Shown: in pieces, positions 15,700 through 24,280 of the stretch | Layout: each line of letters begins with the position of its first letter | Numbering within the stretch: the first letter of the stretch is position 1 | From: Clostridiales bacterium | GTDB taxonomy: Bacteria > Bacillota > Clostridia > Christensenellales > CAG-138 | NCBI GenBank assembly: GCA_004558825.1 | Contig: SFDB01000009.1 | Span: 1 to 55,428, forward strand | Length of the DNA stretch: 55,428 nucleotides | Direction: 5' to 3' | Translations under genes and position numbers: made by a program | The notes under the pieces: model-generated | Databases searched by the model: none | What the model saw: only the letters and a program-made list of their open reading frames with translations | Told to the model about the DNA's origin: nothing

Positions 15700-17085
15700 T
15701 TAAGGATTCCTTTTTATTGTTATGCGCTTATTATACCCCAGAGACCCTAAAAATCCAACAGCTTTTGCTTCCGCGCCGCCAAAGGAGAGAAGCGCCGCAA
15801 CATTGCATGACGCCATGAGCAGGTTTGAAAGCTCCCCAAGATCCCAGACCGTCGCAACATTCATAACGCCGCCGACCGCAACGAACAGTACGAGCGCCGT
15901 GCGATACGGCAGCAAACCCTTTTTTCCGAAGAGATAAAGCGTGCATTGCTGTCCGTAAAGCGACCAGCTGATTATTGAAGTAAATGCGAACAGAAAAACG
16001 CTAACCGTTATAAAAATGCTCGATGCATATGCGCCGAGAATAGAGGCGTAAGCCTGAGTTGCAATAGCCATGCCCGAAGCGTTCACGTCGCCGTAGGGAA
16101 CATAGATGTTTGAGCAGAGTATTGCAAGCGCAGTCATTGTGCAGATGAGTATCGTATCGGTAAAAACTTCGACAATGCCGAGAATCCCCTGGCTGACGCG
16201 GTCGTTTGTGTCTACGCCTACATACGCCATTGGGGCTGAGCCTACGCCCGCTTCATTCGAGAAAACGCCGCGCGCTGCGCCTACGCGCATTGCCTTTGTT
16301 AATGTAAAGCCTGCCAAGCCCCCCGCAACGGGCTTGAAGCCGCCGAACGCGCCGCTTAATATTGATGCAAAGGCGCTGCCGATATTGCTTGAGTATCTTG
16401 CGATAACTAAGAGCGATATGGCGACATACAGCACACCCGCAAATGGCACAAGCATACCGGCTGCATCGCTTATGCGCCTTGCGCCGCCAAATATTACGAA
16501 TGCAGACAAGAGCGCCATAAGCGCACCGACAGCGAGCTTGACATAAAGCTCAGACACGGAAGCCCCGAAGGAATCGAAAACGGTTATAACGGACAGAGCT
16601 ATTGTGTTGCCCTGAACGAGCGCGCCGCCGCAAAACGCTGACATTATGCAGAAAAGCGCGAACGCCGCGGCAATGGGTTTTCCGAGCGCACCAAGTCCGC
16701 TTTCCATATAATACATAGCGCCGCCAATAAACTCGCCGTCTGCCCCACGCCTGCGCGTGCGCATAGCAAGCGCTATCTCGACGTATTTTGTCATCATGCC
16801 GAGAATGCCGCTCACCCACATCCAGAATATTGCGCCGGGGCCGCCTATTGCTATTGCGCTTGCCACGCCCGCAATGTTGGCTGTGCCGATAGAGCCTCCA
16901 AGCGCTGTAGCAAGCGCCTTGAGGGGCGTTATTCCGTCGCTCTTCTTTGCGCCGGATTTTTTGGCAAACACCGATTTGATTATTACTTTAATGCCAAATA
17001 CCTGAAAAAAGCGCGAAAGCACGCTGAAATACGCGCCGACCGAAAGCAGCACGAAGCACATTGCCAAGCTTAAAAAATCCAACAA
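15700..17085 (-). CDS. alsT: Sodium:alanine (AGCS family) symporter
   Basis: The 461-residue membrane protein belongs to the alanine/glycine:cation symporter family, which takes up small neutral amino acids with sodium. Family motifs include GGSIGTANIAGVASAIAIGG, PGAIFWMWVSGILGM with TKYVE, and NEAGVGSAPMA. About 10-11 hydrophobic helices are visible. The start is TTG 17085 behind TAAGGAG. hflX begins at its stop codon. Alanine, glycine or glutamine are all possible substrates. Confidence 0.9.
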   Translation of the reverse strand: MLDFLSLAMCFVLLSVGAYFSVLSRFFQVFGIKVIIKSVFAKKSGAKKSDGITPLKALATALGGSIGTANIAGVASAIAIGGPGAIFWMWVSGILGMMTKYVEIALAMRTRRRGADGEFIGGAMYYMESGLGALGKPIAAAFALFCIMSAFCGGALVQGNTIALSVITVFDSFGASVSELYVKLAVGALMALLSAFVIFGGARRISDAAGMLVPFAGVLYVAISLLVIARYSSNIGSAFASILSGAFGGFKPVAGGLAGFTLTKAMRVGAARGVFSNEAGVGSAPMAYVGVDTNDRVSQGILGIVEVFTDTILICTMTALAILCSNIYVPYGDVNASGMAIATQAYASILGAYASSIFITVSVFLFAFTSIISWSLYGQQCTLYLFGKKGLLPYRTALVLFVAVGGVMNVATVWDLGELSNLLMASCNVAALLSFGGAEAKAVGFLGSLGYNKRITIKRNP

Positions 17086-17137
17086 ATTAAGAACTCCTTA
17101 TTGCATGTTCAATATATATATAAATGTATGCCGTGGA

Positions 17138-17166
17138 TTGTATATGACCCCGAGTGATGATATACT
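17138..17166 (+). promoter_or_regulatory. Predicted promoter of the endonuclease/phosphatase-family gene
   Basis: TTGTAT (17138-17143) and TATACT (17161-17166) are 17 bases apart, 22 bases before the ATG at 17189. Confidence 0.55.
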
Positions 17167-17188
17167 ATGATAAAAACGGAGAGGGATC

Positions 17189-18268
17189 ATGAAGAAGCAT
17201 ATCGTTCTGAAGGTTGCACTGATACTGCTTGCTGCGGTTGTGCTTACGATTGGCGGATATTTGTTGTATGCGGTGACAGCTTATCACAGGCTGCCCGACA
17301 CTATGGAACTTGACATCGTTTCCGATACGGGAGAGACGGCGCGGTCGGATGCCGAGTATACGCTCGTTTCATGGAACATAGGCTTTGGAGCATATACCGA
17401 CGATTACACATTTTTTATGGATGGGGGCAAATCGTCGCGGGCAGCATCGCGCGAGAGCGTTATAAAAAACATTTCGGATATGGCTGATCGCATTAAGTCA
17501 TACGGTGCGGACTTTGTGCTTATACAGGAGGTCGATTGCGACGCTACGCGTACATATCATGTAGATGAAAAGCAACTGCTGTCCGACGCGCTCAACGGTT
17601 TTGGCTCTGTGTTTGCGATAAACTACGATTCGCCGTATCTTTTTTATCCGCTCAATGAGCCGCACGGCAAGTCGCTTGCAGGACTTATGACGCTTTCAAA
17701 ATACTCGATGAGCGGCTCGACAAGGATAAGCCTTCCCGTCGAGACGGGGTTTTCGAAATTCCTTGATCTTGACAGATGCTACAGCGTCACGCGCGTGCCG
17801 CTCGGCGACGGCGGCGAGATTTGCTTATATAATGTGCACCTTTCGGCATATACGACGGACGGCACCATCGCAACGGAGCAGTTAAAGCTGCTTACGGAGG
17901 CCATGACAAGCGATGCGGAGAGCGGCTGCTATGTAATATGCGCGGGCGATTTTAATAAAGATTTGCTCGGTGATTCGTCGGAATACTTCGGCGTAAAGGG
18001 CGACGAATACACATGGGCGCAGCCGATAGATACATCCTTTTTTGATAGAAGGCTTCGACTTGTTGCACCTTTTGATGAGCAAAGTCCTGTGGCGTCGTGC
18101 AGACTTCCCGATAAACCGTATGAGAAGGGCGTAAGCTTTGTGCTCACCGTGGACGGATTTATTGTTTCCGACAACGTGACGGTTATTGAATCGCGTGTTA
18201 TCGATGAGGCGTTCAAATATTCAGACCATAACCCCGTGATTATCAGGTTCAAATTGGCGGAAAGGTAG
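17189..18268 (+). CDS. Membrane-anchored endonuclease/exonuclease/phosphatase-family protein
   Basis: The 359-residue product has one N-terminal transmembrane helix (about residues 7-30), so the catalytic domain is probably outside the membrane. The EEP-fold motifs are complete: SWNIG (Asn63), LIQEVD (Glu114), NVHLS (Asn215, His217), AGDFN (Asp254, Asn256) and SDHNPV (Asp346, His347). These bind divalent metal and attack a phosphodiester. The family includes nucleases, sphingomyelinases and phosphoinositide phosphatases, and the sequence does not say which. GAGAGGGAT precedes the ATG. It is a single gene with its own promoter and terminator. Confidence 0.85.
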   Translation: MKKHIVLKVALILLAAVVLTIGGYLLYAVTAYHRLPDTMELDIVSDTGETARSDAEYTLVSWNIGFGAYTDDYTFFMDGGKSSRAASRESVIKNISDMADRIKSYGADFVLIQEVDCDATRTYHVDEKQLLSDALNGFGSVFAINYDSPYLFYPLNEPHGKSLAGLMTLSKYSMSGSTRISLPVETGFSKFLDLDRCYSVTRVPLGDGGEICLYNVHLSAYTTDGTIATEQLKLLTEAMTSDAESGCYVICAGDFNKDLLGDSSEYFGVKGDEYTWAQPIDTSFFDRRLRLVAPFDEQSPVASCRLPDKPYEKGVSFVLTVDGFIVSDNVTVIESRVIDEAFKYSDHNPVIIRFKLAER

Positions 18269-18282
18269 AATAAGGATAAAGC

Positions 18283-18314
18283 GCCGCGCCCTGTTCAAAA
18301 GGCGCGGCATTTTA
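18283..18314. terminator. Terminator between the EEP-family gene and folD
   Basis: GCCGCGCC (18283-18290) and GGCGCGGC (18301-18308) form a perfect 8-bp GC stem with a 10-base loop, followed by ATTTTAG. The genes converge here, so it may serve both strands. Confidence 0.7.
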
Positions 18315-18325
18315 GAAAATAAATC

Positions 18326-19174
18326 TTACCGTCTGCGCATTGCGGCGTCAAGTACATGACGCAGAAGCACGGATGTTGTCACGCTGCCGACGCCTCCGGG
18401 GACAGGCGTTATCGTGTCTACCGTGCCGACAGCGTCGTCAAACATGACATCGCCGCAAAGCTTGCCCTCCGAGTTTACGTTGATGCCGACGTCTATAACG
18501 GTCTGGCCTTCACGGAGGAATTCCTTTGTGACCGTGCCCGCTTTGCCTGCGGCGGCTATAAGTATGTCGGCTTCTCGGCAGATCTCAGACATATTCCTTG
18601 TCTTTGTATGACATATCGTAACGGTGGCGTTTTCCTTTAGAAGCATCATTGAAACGGGTTTGCCGATGACGAGGCTTCTGCCGATAACAACGGCGCGCTT
18701 GCCGAGCGTCTCTATGCCGAAATGCCTTAGTATTTCTATGCATGCCTGAGCGGTGCATGGCGCGAAGCCCGTACCGTTGCCGGTGAAAACGCCTGTGAGC
18801 GAAGCATCGGTTATACCGTCAACATCCTTTTCGGGCGAAATGGCCGCCTTTACGGCGCTGTCGTCGATATGCTTGGGAAGAGGGCGGAATATCAGTATGC
18901 CGTGCACGGAATCATCGTCGTTCGCAGCTTTTATCGCCATGAGCACATCGTCCTGTGAAGCGTCGGCAGGAAGCACCGTTCGCTTGAGCTCAACTCCTAC
19001 GGACTCGGCGCGTTTGGCGGCGCCCTTTTCGTATGAAAGGTCGTCAGCACGTTCGCCGACTCTGATTATGCACAGGCATGGTGAAATGCCGCGCTCCTTG
19101 AGCGAAGCGACGTCGTTTCGGATGGATTCGTTTAGTGACTTTGCTACTTCGAGCCCTTTCAATATGCGTGTCAT
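18326..19174 (-). CDS. folD: FolD-family methylene-THF dehydrogenase, variant active site
   Basis: The 282-residue product has the family dinucleotide fold (VVIGRSLVIGKPVSMMLL) and the C-terminal signature TPVPGGVGSVTTSVLL. FolD normally interconverts 5,10-methylene-, 5,10-methenyl- and 10-formyl-THF. Two active-site regions differ from the E. coli pattern. After Tyr48 the lysine expected four residues on is Ala52 (SYEKGAAKR), and the usual QLPLP is FRPLP (96-100). The missing lysine is the one tied to cyclohydrolase activity, so the enzyme may be mainly a dehydrogenase. I recall similar sequences in other clostridia, so this is probably a subfamily rather than damage. folC lies 24 bases upstream. 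Confidence 0.9.
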   Translation of the reverse strand: MTRILKGLEVAKSLNESIRNDVASLKERGISPCLCIIRVGERADDLSYEKGAAKRAESVGVELKRTVLPADASQDDVLMAIKAANDDDSVHGILIFRPLPKHIDDSAVKAAISPEKDVDGITDASLTGVFTGNGTGFAPCTAQACIEILRHFGIETLGKRAVVIGRSLVIGKPVSMMLLKENATVTICHTKTRNMSEICREADILIAAAGKAGTVTKEFLREGQTVIDVGINVNSEGKLCGDVMFDDAVGTVDTITPVPGGVGSVTTSVLLRHVLDAAMRRR

Positions 19175-19198
19175 GGTATTCCTCCGTGAATTATCGTT

Positions 19199-20467
19199 TC
19201 AATTTCTGCCGAAGTACATGCGGACCGTTCCGGCCATATAGAGCGAGCCGATGGCGCAAATAATGCTTCCGTCGGTGTTTTCCGAAAGCGCGGCTTCAAC
19301 GCCCTTTTCAACGCTTGCGCAGGCGGTGGCTTTTACTCCGCGCGATTCGATGCGCGCGGCAAGCTCGCTTGCGGACATGGCGCGCTGGTTATCGGGCGCC
19401 GCCGTATAGAAGCGCTTTGCCAACGGCGTCAATATGTCGAGTATTTCGTCGACATTCTTGTCTGCCATTACGCCCATCAGAAACACAAATTTCTGCTCGG
19501 GGAAAAATGCCTTAAGCGTATCCGCTGTGCCGCGGACGCCGTGGGGATTGTGACCGCCATCGACTATAAAGAGGGGTTTTCTGGACAGCACTTCGAACCT
19601 TCCGGGCCATCGCGTGCCGGAAAGCCCCTCCTTAACCGCATCTTCGCTTATTTTCCAACCTTTTTTGCGTAAGGCCTCTATGCCGGTCAACACGACGGCC
19701 GCATTATATAGCTGATACGAGCCTATGAGCGTGAGGAACAGATCGCTGTATTCGGCAAACGCAAAATGCTGGCCATCGATGCTGCGGCTCAGGAGCTTCA
19801 GCGAGGAAAAGTCAGTCTTCTTAAGAGAGGCGTGCTTCTCACGGCATGCCGTTTCGAAGACTTCTTCGGCATCGCGGTCATGCCCGTATATTACGACATC
19901 GCCGCCTTCCTTTATTATGCCCGCCTTTGCACTTGCGACTTGCTTTATTGTGCTGCCGAGAACATGCGTGTGGTCGAGCCCTATAGGGGTTATTATCGCA
20001 AGCTCGGGCGTGTCTATAACGTTTGTTGAGTCAAGCGTTCCGCCGAGCCCGACTTCAAGCACGACTATGTCGCATTTGCTTCTCTTATAATACTCAAACG
20101 CTATTGCTGTTATAAGCTCAAACTCGGTTGGTGGGTTTTCCATCGATTCCGCGAAATCATGGACATATGTCGTAAGCTCGGCGAGCTCATCGTCGGGAAT
20201 AGGAACGTTATTGAGCTGTATTCGCTCGTTAAAGCGATTGATGAACGGCGATATGTAAAGCCCGGTCTGATATCCTGCGGCGCGGAGAATATGAGACGTC
20301 ATGGCGGCTGTTGAACCCTTGCCGTTCGTGCCCGCGATATGGACGAATTTCAATGATTTTTGCGGATTTCCGAGACGATTCAGTAGCTCGGTTATGCGAG
20401 TGAGGCCGAGCTTGCTTCCGCGTCCGTAGATGCCGTGTATATATTCTAATGCCTGTTCGTAATTCAT
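19199..20467 (-). CDS. folC: Folylpolyglutamate / dihydrofolate synthase
   Basis: The 422-residue Mur-ligase-family enzyme adds glutamates to folates (and may make dihydrofolate). The ATP loop is HIAGTNGKGSTAAMTSHIL, followed by SPFINRFNERIQLN and LEVGLGGTLDSTN; the C-terminal domain has DGGHNPHGV. The start is taken as ATG 20467 behind AAAGAGGTGC rather than the upstream in-frame start at 20503, because MNYEQALEYIHG is the usual family beginning. It is transcribed into folD, so the two folate genes form a unit. Confidence 0.94.
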   Translation of the reverse strand: MNYEQALEYIHGIYGRGSKLGLTRITELLNRLGNPQKSLKFVHIAGTNGKGSTAAMTSHILRAAGYQTGLYISPFINRFNERIQLNNVPIPDDELAELTTYVHDFAESMENPPTEFELITAIAFEYYKRSKCDIVVLEVGLGGTLDSTNVIDTPELAIITPIGLDHTHVLGSTIKQVASAKAGIIKEGGDVVIYGHDRDAEEVFETACREKHASLKKTDFSSLKLLSRSIDGQHFAFAEYSDLFLTLIGSYQLYNAAVVLTGIEALRKKGWKISEDAVKEGLSGTRWPGRFEVLSRKPLFIVDGGHNPHGVRGTADTLKAFFPEQKFVFLMGVMADKNVDEILDILTPLAKRFYTAAPDNQRAMSASELAARIESRGVKATACASVEKGVEAALSENTDGSIICAIGSLYMAGTVRMYFGRN

Positions 20468-20525
20468 TGCTGCACCTCTTTGAATTATCGAGATATTATA
20501 CAACTATTAAAACAAAAAATAAAGC

Positions 20526-20553
20526 TTGACAGTTAAATAAAAGAATGTATAAT
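20526..20553 (+). promoter_or_regulatory. Predicted sigma-A promoter of ylxM-ffh
   Basis: TTGACA (20526-20531) and TATAAT (20548-20553) are full consensus boxes with a 16-base spacer, 43 bases before ylxM. On the opposite strand a TATAAT about 25 bases upstream of the folC start marks a possible divergent promoter. Confidence 0.7.
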
Positions 20554-20596
20554 ACTTGCGTAAAGCTTTTAAGCTTTACAGTATGGCGGTGACTGT

Positions 20597-20938
20597 ATGG
20601 ACAGGGTAGAGCTTGCGATACTGATGGATTGCTATGGCGGTCTGTTGACGCAAAGGCAGCGGAGCTTGCTTGAGCAAAGCATAGACGAAGATTTTTCGCT
20701 TTCCGAGATAGCGGAGCGCGAGGGAATATCGCGCCAGGGCGTGCGAGACGCGATAATGAAGGCAGAGAGGCAGCTTTACGCTGCCGACCGAGCTATCGGG
20801 CTTAAAGAAAAGCTTAGGAAGCTGAACGAGGCGCTGGATGAGACGGAGACTAAGGTTGACGCGCTCGAGTGCGGCGAAAGCGAAAAACGCGAACTTTATG
20901 ATTGTATTTGTCGATTGAGACAAATATCGGAGGAATAG
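20597..20938 (+). CDS. ylxM: YlxM-family helix-turn-helix protein, SRP-associated
   Basis: The 113-residue product belongs to the UPF0122 family found next to ffh in Firmicutes. It has a sigma-70 region 4-like helix-turn-helix (LLTQRQRSLLEQSIDEDFSL then IAEREGISRQGVRDAI) and a charged, probably coiled-coil C-terminal half. In some species YlxM binds the signal recognition particle and modulates Ffh GTPase. The ffh start follows the stop by one base, so the two are coupled. Confidence 0.92.
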   Translation: MDRVELAILMDCYGGLLTQRQRSLLEQSIDEDFSLSEIAEREGISRQGVRDAIMKAERQLYAADRAIGLKEKLRKLNEALDETETKVDALECGESEKRELYDCICRLRQISEE

Positions 20939-20939
20939 A

Positions 20940-22277
20940 ATGGCTTTTGAGGGCATAACGTCAAAGCTTCAGGGAATATTCAAAAAGCTTACCGGAAAAG
21001 GCAAGCTGAGTGAAAAGGAAGTCAAAGAAGCCATGCGCGAGATAAAGCTTGCGCTGCTTGAGGCTGACGTAAACTTTTCCGTCGTAAAGTCTTTTGTAAA
21101 AACGGCAACGGAACGCGCTGTCGGCGCCGAAGTGTTCGAAAGCCTTACGCCCGGGCAGCAGATTATAAAAATCGTCAACGAAGAATTGACGGCGCTCATG
21201 GGCGGAACAAGCGCGAAGCTCGAGTTTGGCACGATTAAGCCGGCGGTCATACTCATGGCGGGCCTCCAAGGCGCCGGCAAGACGACAATGTCCGCAAAGC
21301 TTGCCGCGTATATAAAGAAGCAGTACGGAAAATCGCCGCTTCTTGTGGCATGCGACGTGTACAGGCCGGCCGCCATAAAGCAACTTCAGGTGCTTGGAGA
21401 TAAAATTGACGTTCCTGTCTTTGAAAGAGGGCAGGGAAATCCTCTTGAAATAGCGAAGGGAGCGCTCGAATTTGCTCAAAGCAGGCTTATGGACGTGGTT
21501 ATCGTAGATACCGCAGGCCGCCTGCATGTCGACGAATCGATGATGCGGGAGATAACGGAGCTGAAGGCAGAGCTGAAGCCTGCCGAGGTGCTGCTTGTTA
21601 TTGACGCCATGACGGGACAGGATGCGGTCAATGTCGCTAAGAGCTTCAACGACGCGCTGGAGATATCGGGCGTGGTGCTTACCAAGCTTGACGGCGATAC
21701 GCGCGGAGGCGCGGCGCTTTCCGTAAAGGCTGTTACGGGTAAGCCGATAAAATTCTCGGGCACGGGTGAAAAGCTTGCCGATATCGAGCCGTTCCACCCG
21801 GACAGAATGGCCTCAAGGATACTCGGCATGGGCGATATGCTGACGCTCATCGAAAAGGCGCAGCAGACGTTTGACGAGAAAAAGGCGCTCGAGATGGAAG
21901 CGAAGCTCAGACGTGATGAGTTTACGCTTGACGATTTTCTTGAGCAGTTCGAGCAGATTAAGAATATCGGCTCATACGACCAGATATTCGGGATGCTTGG
22001 CGTGAACCAGGGACAGCTTCAAGGGGCAAGCGTCGACGAAAAGCAAATTGCGCGCACGGAAGCAATAATAAAGTCGATGACGCCCAAGGAAAGGCGAAAG
22101 CCCGACATTATTAACGCAAGCCGCCGCAAGCGCATAGCTGCGGGCAGCGGAACGTCGATACAGGATGTGAACAGGCTGCTGAAGCAGTTTGAAATGACGC
22201 GCAAGCTCATGCGCCGGTTTACCGGCGGCAAAATGAAGCGCGCAAAAGGAAAGGGACGCTTTCCTTTCGGATTTTAG
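20940..22277 (+). CDS. ffh: Signal recognition particle protein Ffh
   Basis: The 445-residue SRP GTPase targets membrane proteins to the translocon together with SRP RNA and FtsY. It has the N domain, then a G domain with GLQGAGKTT, DTAGRLHVD and TKLDGDTRGGAAL, and a methionine-rich M domain with the RNA-binding stretch SRRKRIAAGSGTSIQDVNRL. Length and order are normal. GGAGG lies just before the ATG, in the end of ylxM. Confidence 0.97.
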   Translation: MAFEGITSKLQGIFKKLTGKGKLSEKEVKEAMREIKLALLEADVNFSVVKSFVKTATERAVGAEVFESLTPGQQIIKIVNEELTALMGGTSAKLEFGTIKPAVILMAGLQGAGKTTMSAKLAAYIKKQYGKSPLLVACDVYRPAAIKQLQVLGDKIDVPVFERGQGNPLEIAKGALEFAQSRLMDVVIVDTAGRLHVDESMMREITELKAELKPAEVLLVIDAMTGQDAVNVAKSFNDALEISGVVLTKLDGDTRGGAALSVKAVTGKPIKFSGTGEKLADIEPFHPDRMASRILGMGDMLTLIEKAQQTFDEKKALEMEAKLRRDEFTLDDFLEQFEQIKNIGSYDQIFGMLGVNQGQLQGASVDEKQIARTEAIIKSMTPKERRKPDIINASRRKRIAAGSGTSIQDVNRLLKQFEMTRKLMRRFTGGKMKRAKGKGRFPFGF

Positions 22278-22336
22278 CTAACTAAATCTAACGATTAGTT
22301 ATATATTTATCAAGACCTTTAGGAGGAAATTAAGGT

Positions 22337-22579
22337 ATGTTAAAAATCAGACTGCGCAGAATGGGCGCAAAAAAGGCTCCGTTTTATCGTATTGTTGTTG
22401 CGGATTCACGCGCACCGCGCGGCGGCGCATTCGTAGAGGAGCTCGGTTACTATAATCCCGTTGCAGACCCCATTGAGCTCAAGGTCGATACCGAAAAGGC
22501 AGCCGAATGGATCCGTAAGGGCGCACAACCCACCGATACGGTTCGCGGTCTGCTTAAAAAGAGCGGTGCTATACAATGA
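22337..22579 (+). CDS. rpsP: 30S ribosomal protein S16
   Basis: The 80-residue product begins MLKIRLRRMGAKKAPFYRIV and has the RAPRGGAFVEELGYYNP signature of S16, which stabilises the 16S 5' and central domains. TAGGAGG precedes the ATG. The khpA start overlaps its stop by four bases (ATGA). Confidence 0.97.
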   Translation: MLKIRLRRMGAKKAPFYRIVVADSRAPRGGAFVEELGYYNPVADPIELKVDTEKAAEWIRKGAQPTDTVRGLLKKSGAIQ

Positions 22580-22914
22580 TAGACGAAATCCGCATCGAAA
22601 CGCTCGAAGACGCGGTTGAGAACGAAACAGCTCAGACGGAGAACGAGCGCGAGGAAAACGGCTGCGCTCTGACGACGCCTGCTATGATAGCGCTTATTGA
22701 GTTCATCGCGAAGAGTCTTGTCGATGCTCCGGAAAGCGTAAGGGTAATCGAAAAGGAATCCGATGAGACATCCGTGACGCTCGAGCTTTCAGTCGCGCAG
22801 GACGATATGGGTAAGGTTATAGGCAAGCAGGGCAGGATTGCGAAGGCGATTCGCACCGTTGCAAGGGCTGCGAGCGTAAAAAGCGATAAAAAGTACAAGC
22901 TGGAAATCGTCTGA
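22576..22914 (+). CDS. khpA: KhpA-type KH-domain RNA-binding protein with an acidic N-terminal extension
   Basis: The 112-residue product has a C-terminal KH domain with the RNA-binding loop VIGKQGRIAKAIR. KhpA proteins are usually about 75-80 residues. Here roughly 33 acidic residues precede the usual start (LEDAVENETAQTENEREENG). The ATG at 22576 overlaps the rpsP stop, which supports the long form. An internal ATG at 22684 gives the normal length but has no clear ribosome binding site. In the family KhpA partners KhpB in RNA binding and cell-size control. The rpsP-khpA-rimM-trmD order is standard. Confidence 0.9.
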   Translation: MIDEIRIETLEDAVENETAQTENEREENGCALTTPAMIALIEFIAKSLVDAPESVRVIEKESDETSVTLELSVAQDDMGKVIGKQGRIAKAIRTVARAASVKSDKKYKLEIV

Positions 22915-23435
22915 TGGATTTTTTGAGAGTCGGGCTTGTGGCGCGTCCGCACGGTATAAACGGCGACGTTAAGGTGATACCGCTGACAGACAATGTCGAG
23001 AGGTTTTATGACCTTGGCGATGCCTATATCGAACGCGGAGTGCGTCACGAGCCTGTTTCTGTATCGAATGCAAGAATACAGCCCGACGCGGTGCTTCTCA
23101 CACTGTCATGCTCGAAAACGCGTGACGACGCGGAGAAGCTGCGCAATCTTTACATATGTGTTGACAGGGCTCACGCTGTGAAGCTTCCGCCTGATACATA
23201 TTTCGTAGCCGATCTGATAGGCTGTGCTGTCGAAAGTCCCGAGAACAGCGTTATCGGCAGATTAAACGACGTTTACGGGACAGGTGCGAACGATGTGTAT
23301 GTGGTGATTCTCGAAAACGGAAAGAAGCTCCAAGTTCCTGCGCTGAAAAAGCTTTTGAAATATGTGGATACAGCGAACAAGCGCATTGTGTTTGACCATG
23401 ATGTGCTGCAAGAGGTCGGGCTGTATGAGGATTGA
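22914..23435 (+). CDS. rimM: Ribosome maturation factor RimM
   Basis: The 173-residue product has a RimM N-terminal barrel (LRVGLVARPHGINGDVKVIP) and a PRC-barrel C-terminal half. It binds S19 and helps 30S head assembly. The ATG overlaps the khpA stop (TGATG), and trmD starts 11 bases before its own end, so translation is coupled throughout. Confidence 0.95.
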   Translation: MDFLRVGLVARPHGINGDVKVIPLTDNVERFYDLGDAYIERGVRHEPVSVSNARIQPDAVLLTLSCSKTRDDAEKLRNLYICVDRAHAVKLPPDTYFVADLIGCAVESPENSVIGRLNDVYGTGANDVYVVILENGKKLQVPALKKLLKYVDTANKRIVFDHDVLQEVGLYED

Positions 23436-24150
23436 CATTCTTACGACGTTTCCCGAGATGTTCGCGGGAGTTTTCGGCTCCAGCATACTTAAGCGCGCCT
23501 GCGACAAAGGGATAATCGAGTATAGGCTTCATAACATACGCGACTATTCAGCGTCAAAGCACAAAAATACCGACGACTATCCGTTCGGCGGCGGGGCGGG
23601 CATGGTCATGATGCCGCAGCCCGTTTTTGACTGCATGGACTGCGTTGTGGGCGATAGGGACGTGCATTGTATATATATGTCGCCAAGAGGCAGGGTGCTT
23701 ACGCAGGCGGTCGCAAGGGAGCTTGCGAAAAAAGAGGCTCTGCTCATTTTATGCGGTCACTACGAGGGCATTGATGAGCGAATAATGAGCCGCATGAATG
23801 ACGAAATATCGATTGGCGATTATGTGCTTACGGGCGGCGAGCTCCCCGCGATGGTGCTTGTGGACTGCGTTTCGAGGATGATAGACGGTGTTTTGGGATG
23901 CCCTGATTCGGCCGAATATGAATCGTTTTCCGACGGACTTCTCGAATACCCTCAGTATACGCGCCCTGCACAGATACGCGGAATGAATGTTCCTGAGGTG
24001 CTTTTGAACGGAAACCATGCGCTCATAAACAAATGGCGCAGGGAGCAGTCGCTCAAAACGACGCTTGAAAGGCGTCCCGAACTCCTCAAGAAAGCAGAGC
24101 TTTCGCCGAGCGACAAGCTGTATATAGAGTCGCTCAAGCGCGGCGAATAG
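23425..24150 (+). CDS. trmD: tRNA (guanine-N1)-methyltransferase
   Basis: The 241-residue SPOUT methyltransferase modifies G37 of tRNAs, which prevents frameshifting. The start is ATG 23425 (MRIDILTTFPEMF, the canonical opening) behind AGAGG inside rimM; the open frame extends further upstream but only through rimM. The trefoil-knot motifs YPFGGGAGMVM, LCGHYEGIDERI and SIGDYVLTGGELPAM are all present. Length is normal. Confidence 0.96.
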   Translation: MRIDILTTFPEMFAGVFGSSILKRACDKGIIEYRLHNIRDYSASKHKNTDDYPFGGGAGMVMMPQPVFDCMDCVVGDRDVHCIYMSPRGRVLTQAVARELAKKEALLILCGHYEGIDERIMSRMNDEISIGDYVLTGGELPAMVLVDCVSRMIDGVLGCPDSAEYESFSDGLLEYPQYTRPAQIRGMNVPEVLLNGNHALINKWRREQSLKTTLERRPELLKKAELSPSDKLYIESLKRGE

Positions 24151-24182
24151 CGAAATATATTGATTATTCACTGAAAATATGT

Positions 24183-24211
24183 TTGCATAGCCGTGGACGC
24201 TATGCTATAAT
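24183..24211 (+). promoter_or_regulatory. Predicted sigma-A promoter of rplS
   Basis: TTGCAT (24183-24188) and TATAAT (24206-24211) are 17 bases apart. The ~65-base leader that follows has a small hairpin (CGGAC and GTCCG at about 24219-24236) in the place where L19 autoregulatory leaders occur in Firmicutes. I cannot confirm such a leader. Confidence 0.6.
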
Positions 24212-24280
24212 ACCCAACGGACAACGGGCGGTCCGCTGTTGCTGTGCAATAAGAACGTCTGTAATGAAAGGAGAATTTTT

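Noticed and set aside
20961..21797. 278-residue minus-strand ORF
   Set aside because: Shadow of ffh; Arg, His and Tyr bias and no start signals.
24212..24280. L19 leader element as a firm feature
   Set aside because: A small hairpin is in the right place, but I could not match the known leader structure.
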